Virus record (IMG/VR): IMGVR_UViG_3300023181_000066 | Span: 1 to 31,944 of that record | DNA length: 31,944 bases | DNA from: a virus | Direction: 5' to 3' (one strand) | Shown here: one piece after another, positions 28,404-31,944 of the stretch | How positions within the stretch are numbered: position 1 is the first letter of the stretch | Layout of the letters: every line of letters starts with the position of its first letter | Position numbers and translations under genes: made by a program | Notes under the pieces: model-generated | Databases searched by the model: none | The model's input: only the letters and a program-made list of their open reading frames with translations | What the model was told of the DNA's origin: nothing

Positions 28404-29273
28404 TTAAATATTTATTGTTTTTTGCTCATCAATCATTTCAGAAAAAATTTCGATATCAATATCCATTTCAATTAGATCAGCAAAATACTTTTCAACTGCC
28501 AGGCGCTTAGCATTGGATAAAACCAAACCAGCATGAGCCAATGACAAAATATCATTTGCTAAAGCTTTTGTTGTGAAATCTTTTAACTCGTTTTTTAAAC
28601 TTTGTCTTTTAATGTAATCGGGGCTATGTTTGGCTTTATCCTGCAGTAACAGAAAAACAACTTCCTTTGCCTTAGTTTGAAAAAAATCAATTTCAGGCTG
28701 GGTAATGGTTAATAATTTAATTTTAAAAAGGAAATCATAAGCGGGCGAACCGTATGTATCTGCACTTTTTTCTTTCAAAAACTTTTTAAAAGCTGATAAA
28801 GCATTTTGTTTACTCATTTCAAATACCTCAGCCTGATTTGGTATTTTATTGGTTGCAGGCGGTAAATTATGAATTTTTAACGCCTCCTCTCTGTCAATAT
28901 CTTTTAAATATTCGGTAATAAACATTGTTAAAGAAACAACATTTACCCCGTAATAGGCCCCGTATTTTGAATGTATGCCGTTATTGAAAGCAATTTGTAT
29001 TTCGTTGTTTCTCAGGTTAATTTTCCTTTTTTTAAGGGTATTTACCATTGAGGTACAAATATGCCTTTTATCGGGCTCAGAAAGTGTTTGTTTTAAATCT
29101 AAAAGAATTAAATCTAAGTTATCGGCAATTATATCATACAAATCATCTTCTGATGTAACATTGATCAGCTGGCTTTTTAGAGCGGGTAAAATATAATTTA
29201 CCTGGGCATCAGGATTTAAAAAAATTGCAATTTCTGACGGGTTTTTATTGATTGTTGTTATCTGATTGCTCAT
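28404..29273 (-). CDS. Replication-associated hypothetical protein, 289 aa
   Basis: 289 residues, helical. YGAYYGVNVVSLTMFITEYL and a long helical C-terminus recall uncharacterised proteins found beside replication genes in Bacteroidota phages. It overlaps the DUF1376-type gene by 29 bp, so the pair is probably co-translated and may act as initiator and accessory protein. No ATPase motif is seen, so it is not a DnaC-type loader. Confidence 0.7.
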   Translation of the reverse strand: MSNQITTINKNPSEIAIFLNPDAQVNYILPALKSQLINVTSEDDLYDIIADNLDLILLDLKQTLSEPDKRHICTSMVNTLKKRKINLRNNEIQIAFNNGIHSKYGAYYGVNVVSLTMFITEYLKDIDREEALKIHNLPPATNKIPNQAEVFEMSKQNALSAFKKFLKEKSADTYGSPAYDFLFKIKLLTITQPEIDFFQTKAKEVVFLLLQDKAKHSPDYIKRQSLKNELKDFTTKALANDILSLAHAGLVLSNAKRLAVEKYFADLIEMDIDIEIFSEMIDEQKTINI

Positions 29274-30078
29274 TTTGTGGTTTTCTAAAAGGGTTTGCTG
29301 CCTTAACTTTAATATTTGATTCTAAAGTTTCCTGCACATGCGATTTTTTTTCTGCATGTGTATTTTGCCTTAATTTAAATTGCTCTGTTTTGTGGGCCCA
29401 ATTTTCGGCATTCCAAGCCCCATCTAAGAAACTTTCTTTTGCGGTGCCTAACAGAGTATCAAATTTATGTATTGTTTCAGCTGATAAAGTTTTATACTCC
29501 TCATAATCTCTCAGAGAATCAATAAACATTTGCATTTGATTGTTGTAAGATAAAATACTTACTAACTCAGATATTTTTCGTTGCTGAGGTGCAAATCTCA
29601 TTTCGCGTATATTAAATTTATCCAACAAAGCATTTAATAATTCTAACTCAATTTTTTTTGAATTTTCGTCTTTATTATTTAATACATCATCTATATATAT
29701 ATTATCAATTTCATTTTCATTATCCATATGAGTAACATATGATTTTGATATGTTATTTATATCTGATTGTTGTAAATCTTCTTTCTTTTTTCTGTTATTA
29801 CGCCTTGATTCACTATACAAGCGCCTTTTTTTAATGCTGTCAACAACCCATTTTATACAAAACCCCTCATCGGTTTCTGTAAGCACCATTAGTAACTCCT
29901 CTTTTTCATCATCATTGAGCTTTTTTGTGAGAAACTTTAGTTGTTGCGGTGTAATACATATGTTTCTCATATGCTCGCACATAATCCTATCATAGGCAAC
30001 TTGCGATTTTTCAGATAGCACCTGAGTATCGCGCAAATAGTCACCTGGATAAAATATAAATCCTGGATCTTCTGCCAT
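29245..30078 (-). CDS. DUF1376-type phage replication protein
   Basis: 277 residues. The N-terminus FIFYPGDYLRDTQVLSEKSQ-VAYDRIMC fits the DUF1376/YdaU-like pattern, an N-terminal domain of phage replication initiation or replisome-organiser proteins. After a basic, flexible linker (RRNNRKKKEDL) comes a helical C-terminus (RFAPQQRKISELVSILSYNN). Role: origin recognition is inferred from family context only. It heads the replication block with the overlapping 289-residue partner. Confidence 0.75.
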   Translation of the reverse strand: MAEDPGFIFYPGDYLRDTQVLSEKSQVAYDRIMCEHMRNICITPQQLKFLTKKLNDDEKEELLMVLTETDEGFCIKWVVDSIKKRRLYSESRRNNRKKKEDLQQSDINNISKSYVTHMDNENEIDNIYIDDVLNNKDENSKKIELELLNALLDKFNIREMRFAPQQRKISELVSILSYNNQMQMFIDSLRDYEEYKTLSAETIHKFDTLLGTAKESFLDGAWNAENWAHKTEQFKLRQNTHAEKKSHVQETLESNIKVKAANPFRKPQNEQSDNNNQ

Positions 30079-30080
30079 AA

Positions 30081-30302
30081 CTATTTAAATTTATAAGCCA
30101 AGTATTTAACTGAGTAAAATGTATTGAAGCTTACAAGGCATCGGCCCTGAGTTTTATTAAATAAACTCATTGCCTCAATTTCGGTTGCAAAACGCTGCGG
30201 TTTTTCTAAACCCTCAGCAATTACTTTAAATGGTGTTGCCTCGTCTTTATGATTAAGCCTATACAGGCGTTTTTGGCTGGCTGTGAAGTTAGTTTTTTGC
30301 AT
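30081..30302 (-). CDS. Hypothetical protein, 73 aa
   Basis: Not recognised. 73 residues, basic, MQKTNFTASQKRLYRLNHKD. The leader CTAACAACAGTAC and a terminator lie just upstream, so it is probably the first gene of the replication block. Function unknown. Confidence 0.7.
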   Translation of the reverse strand: MQKTNFTASQKRLYRLNHKDEATPFKVIAEGLEKPQRFATEIEAMSLFNKTQGRCLVSFNTFYSVKYLAYKFK

Positions 30303-30328
30303 TTTAGTACTGTTGTTAGATTTGAATG

Positions 30329-30360
30329 TAAAAAAAGCCCTGAGGCAATTTCTCAGGGCT
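30329..30360 (-). terminator. Intrinsic terminator after the NdpA-like gene
   Basis: AGCCCTGAG and CTCAGGGCT (9 bp, 7-nt loop) are followed on the minus strand by a seven-T run. It lies eight bases after the NdpA-like stop codon and separates that gene from the replication block. Confidence 0.88.
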
Positions 30361-30367
30361 AAAATTA

Positions 30368-31417
30368 TTAATTTTCCTCTTTATAAAATAATTTATAAAA
30401 ATTTAAATTTTTATCGGTGTCAAAACCTTTTTGAATTAGATCTTTATTGCCCGAAATTGTTATCTTAAAATTGTTATCTAATTTTAGTTCGCTTTTAAAA
30501 GCTCTAACATTAGATTTTACAGCGGCCTCAGATATTTCAAAACTATCAGGTAATTGAGTTTGATACTCAGTTTCATAATTGACTTTATAGCTTTTAAACA
30601 AATCAGATGCCTCAGTATTACCTATTACTTCGCTGTTAAATTCGGATAAATCAAACGTTTCTTTTTCTTTAAAGTATTTAAAGGATCTATTAAGCAAATC
30701 AATTTTATCTGTTTTATTAATCTCATATTCATCATCCATTTTATGAACTACGAAATTTTTAAAAACAGACAGAATATTATTTGTTTTTGTATAGTTATCG
30801 TTTCTGATTTTTAACATCAAAAATTCATCTTTCCAATAGGCGGCAACATCAGATTTATTTTGATCAAAGCAAATAACTTTAAAACCATTTTCCTCATCAA
30901 TATTAAAGATTAAACAACCCTTGTCTAGCTTATTTATGCTTATTCCTTGATCTTCATACTCAATTTTAAATCCATCCATTTCAGGAAAAACTTTAAGGTA
31001 AGTATCTTTAGTTTCAGATTTAAATAAACCAATAGCAGGCAACTGCTCACCCTCAATTTGAACTTTGTCAAACAGGCACACATAAAACTCGCCTGATTTT
31101 ATTTTCGGATGATTAGCAACATCATACAAAAGCCTTGTAAGTCGCTCAGAAACTTCATGAAAACAATCTGAATCAGCAAAAATTTCTTTTGAAGAATCAA
31201 AAACCTCATTTAAATGCAAGTAATTAGGATGATAAAGGTTAAAAACCTCATTTGATTTTTCAAATGGTTTTAGGAAAAACTGCAAAAGCAAATTCTTTAT
31301 CGGTTCATCATTTAATTTTAAAGGCTCATTTGATAGCTTAAAATATTCTTCAAGCAATTTGTTACCAGTGTGGTGTACCGAAATGCTTATCAAATCGGCT
31401 TCAAAAAATGAAATCAT
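30368..31417 (-). CDS. NdpA-like nucleoid-associated protein
   Basis: 349 residues from the ATG at 31417 (MISFFEADLISISVHHTGNK). A longer frame begins at 31456, but its first codons lie in the probable promoter and AACAACAA leader. Similarity to the 37-kDa nucleoid-associated protein family (NdpA/YejK) is seen in the conserved N-terminal EADLISISVHHTGN and the LTRLLYDVANHPKIKSGEFY region. The family binds double-stranded DNA; a role in phage DNA condensation or host takeover is inferred. It is unusual in a phage of this size. Confidence 0.78.
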   Translation of the reverse strand: MISFFEADLISISVHHTGNKLLEEYFKLSNEPLKLNDEPIKNLLLQFFLKPFEKSNEVFNLYHPNYLHLNEVFDSSKEIFADSDCFHEVSERLTRLLYDVANHPKIKSGEFYVCLFDKVQIEGEQLPAIGLFKSETKDTYLKVFPEMDGFKIEYEDQGISINKLDKGCLIFNIDEENGFKVICFDQNKSDVAAYWKDEFLMLKIRNDNYTKTNNILSVFKNFVVHKMDDEYEINKTDKIDLLNRSFKYFKEKETFDLSEFNSEVIGNTEASDLFKSYKVNYETEYQTQLPDSFEISEAAVKSNVRAFKSELKLDNNFKITISGNKDLIQKGFDTDKNLNFYKLFYKEEN

Positions 31418-31453
31418 AATGTTATTTTTTAAATTGTGTAAGTTGTTGTTAAG

Positions 31454-31461
31454 CAAATTTA
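31454..31461 (-). promoter_or_regulatory. Candidate -7 element of the NdpA-like gene
   Basis: On the minus strand TAAATTTG (31461-31454) is followed three bases later by AACAACAA, then the ATG at 31417. The arrangement resembles promoters A to C, but there is no palindrome upstream. It overlaps the longer NdpA-like frame and so argues for the shorter start. Confidence 0.45.
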
Positions 31462-31473
31462 AATTAAAATCTT

Positions 31474-31626
31474 TTATAACCTAAGTTTATTTTTATCTCT
31501 TTTCCTTTTGGTTAACCAGCTGTTAACTTTGTAAACAATCCAACGGATAGGATAAGAAACAAATAAAATGATTTTAACTAATACGCCAATTGTTAGGGGT
31601 ATAATCCAATTTTTAAATATTTTCAT
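31474..31626 (-). CDS. Small membrane protein, 50 aa
   Basis: Read directly: ATG at 31626, TAA at 31476-31474, 50 residues. One hydrophobic helix (about 7-32, NWIIPLTIGVLVKIILFVSY) and a very basic C-terminus (TKRKRDKNKLRL). It lies 2 bp after the MBL-fold gene stop. A single-pass membrane peptide; function unknown. Confidence 0.7.
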   Translation of the reverse strand: MKIFKNWIIPLTIGVLVKIILFVSYPIRWIVYKVNSWLTKRKRDKNKLRL

Positions 31627-31628
31627 AA

Positions 31629-31944
31629 TTAGGCCCAGGGGTGTAAACCCCATTTTAAAGTTAAACCAGGTTTGGCAATATTAACTGTTTTAAAAGTTAG
31701 ATCCTCAACATCAGATTTAAAACGCCTTGAATCTGAATTTGTATCAGATAAATGTATTAACAGAATATTATTTACTGCAGTAAGATCATTTGCTTTTAAA
31801 ATGTCTTTACAATGCCTTAGGGATAAATGAGATTTAAAAATCCTATCTCTAAGGAATGCCTGCAAATAACCCTGATCAAAGCGCTCAATCATTATTTTTT
31901 CGCAAAAATTTGCCTCAATCATAATGTTATTGCATGGGGGAAAT
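31629..31944 (-). CDS. Metallo-beta-lactamase-fold protein, C-terminal part (5' end outside window)
   Basis: The frame stays open through the right edge, and the first in-window ATG (31922) is internal by similarity. The visible about 105 residues have HLSLRHCKDILKANDL and NILLIHLSDTNSDS, the C-terminal HLS and LIHLSD elements of YycJ-like MBL-fold hydrolases, where the second His binds a metal. The catalytic HxHxDH motif should be further upstream. Possible roles include nuclease or phosphodiesterase; phage copies of this family are known but not well understood. Confidence 0.8.
   Translation of the reverse strand, partial: FPPCNNIMIEANFCEKIMIERFDQGYLQAFLRDRIFKSHLSLRHCKDILKANDLTAVNNILLIHLSDTNSDSRRFKSDVEDLTFKTVNIAKPGLTLKWGLHPWA

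Noticed and set aside
31418-31456. Longer start for the NdpA-like gene at 31456
   Set aside because: Its first codons overlap the candidate promoter and the AACAACAA leader, and the family's N-terminus begins at MISFF (31417).
1-31944. CRISPR arrays, insertion sequences, reverse transcriptase/diversity-generating elements, integrase
   Set aside because: No regularly spaced repeats, transposase or reverse-transcriptase motifs or tyrosine/serine recombinase signatures were seen on either strand.

Overview
The window is a piece of a low-GC (roughly one-third G+C by eye), densely packed double-stranded DNA tailed-phage or prophage genome, almost certainly from a Bacteroidota host (Sphingobacteria/Flavobacteria-like). 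Reasons: the terminase-portal-MuF gene set; many very small genes that abut or overlap as TAATG or ATGA; AT-rich start contexts with no clear Shine-Dalgarno sequence; and promoters with the Bacteroidota -7 element TAnnTTTG. No integrase, repressor, major capsid protein, tape measure or endolysin is recognisable, so the window is only part of the genome and lifestyle cannot be decided.

Layout, in the direction of transcription (mostly right to left). 31.9-30.3 kb: C-terminal part of a metallo-beta-lactamase-fold protein, a one-helix membrane peptide, and an NdpA-like nucleoid-associated protein ended by a terminator. 30.3-26.0 kb: replication and DNA-metabolism block with a DUF1376-type replication protein, its overlapping partner, a C39-like papain-fold protein, a VRR-NUC nuclease overlapped by a NUMOD4/HNH homing endonuclease, and a ParB-domain protein. 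26.0-21.3 kb: packaging block with TerS, TerL, portal, a small protein and an acidic putative scaffold-like protein. 21.2-18.1 kb: the only plus-strand block, twelve small genes with their own promoter on the left and a bidirectional terminator on the right. 17.9-11.3 kb: a minus-strand run of about 24 small genes (cupin, membrane peptides, a lipoprotein, Cys-rich mini-proteins). 11.3-5.8 kb: MuF-like head protein, then tail-fibre/baseplate-like proteins, a secreted-type beta-helix protein and a KTSC protein. 5.6-5.07 kb: a gene-free, hairpin-rich island with a clear tRNA-Cys. 5.0-0.4 kb: two small genes (one holin-like), then an accessory operon with a PP-loop (PAPS-reductase/DndC-like) protein and an unknown 451-residue protein. 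0.4 kb to the edge: a DNA methyltransferase.

The most unusual signal is regulatory. Four promoters (near 0.45, 4.27, 14.97 and 18.05 kb) share a 14-bp palindrome TTCCATATATGGAA or TTCCATTTATGGAA lying 8-9 bp upstream of a -7 box. Two copies are identical over 37 bp although they lie about 14 kb apart on opposite strands. Three of the four are followed directly by the same leader, AACAACAATTT. They head the accessory and small-gene operons, not the packaging block, which suggests a phage-wide regulon. A separate perfect inverted repeat (TGTAAATAT-N4-ATATTTACA) sits just before the fibre operon. The hairpin-rich RNA island is the second candidate for something undescribed.

Small genes below about 60 codons (4093, 12409, 13027, 15200, 15879, 20357, 22140, 31474) were read directly from the sequence and are included.
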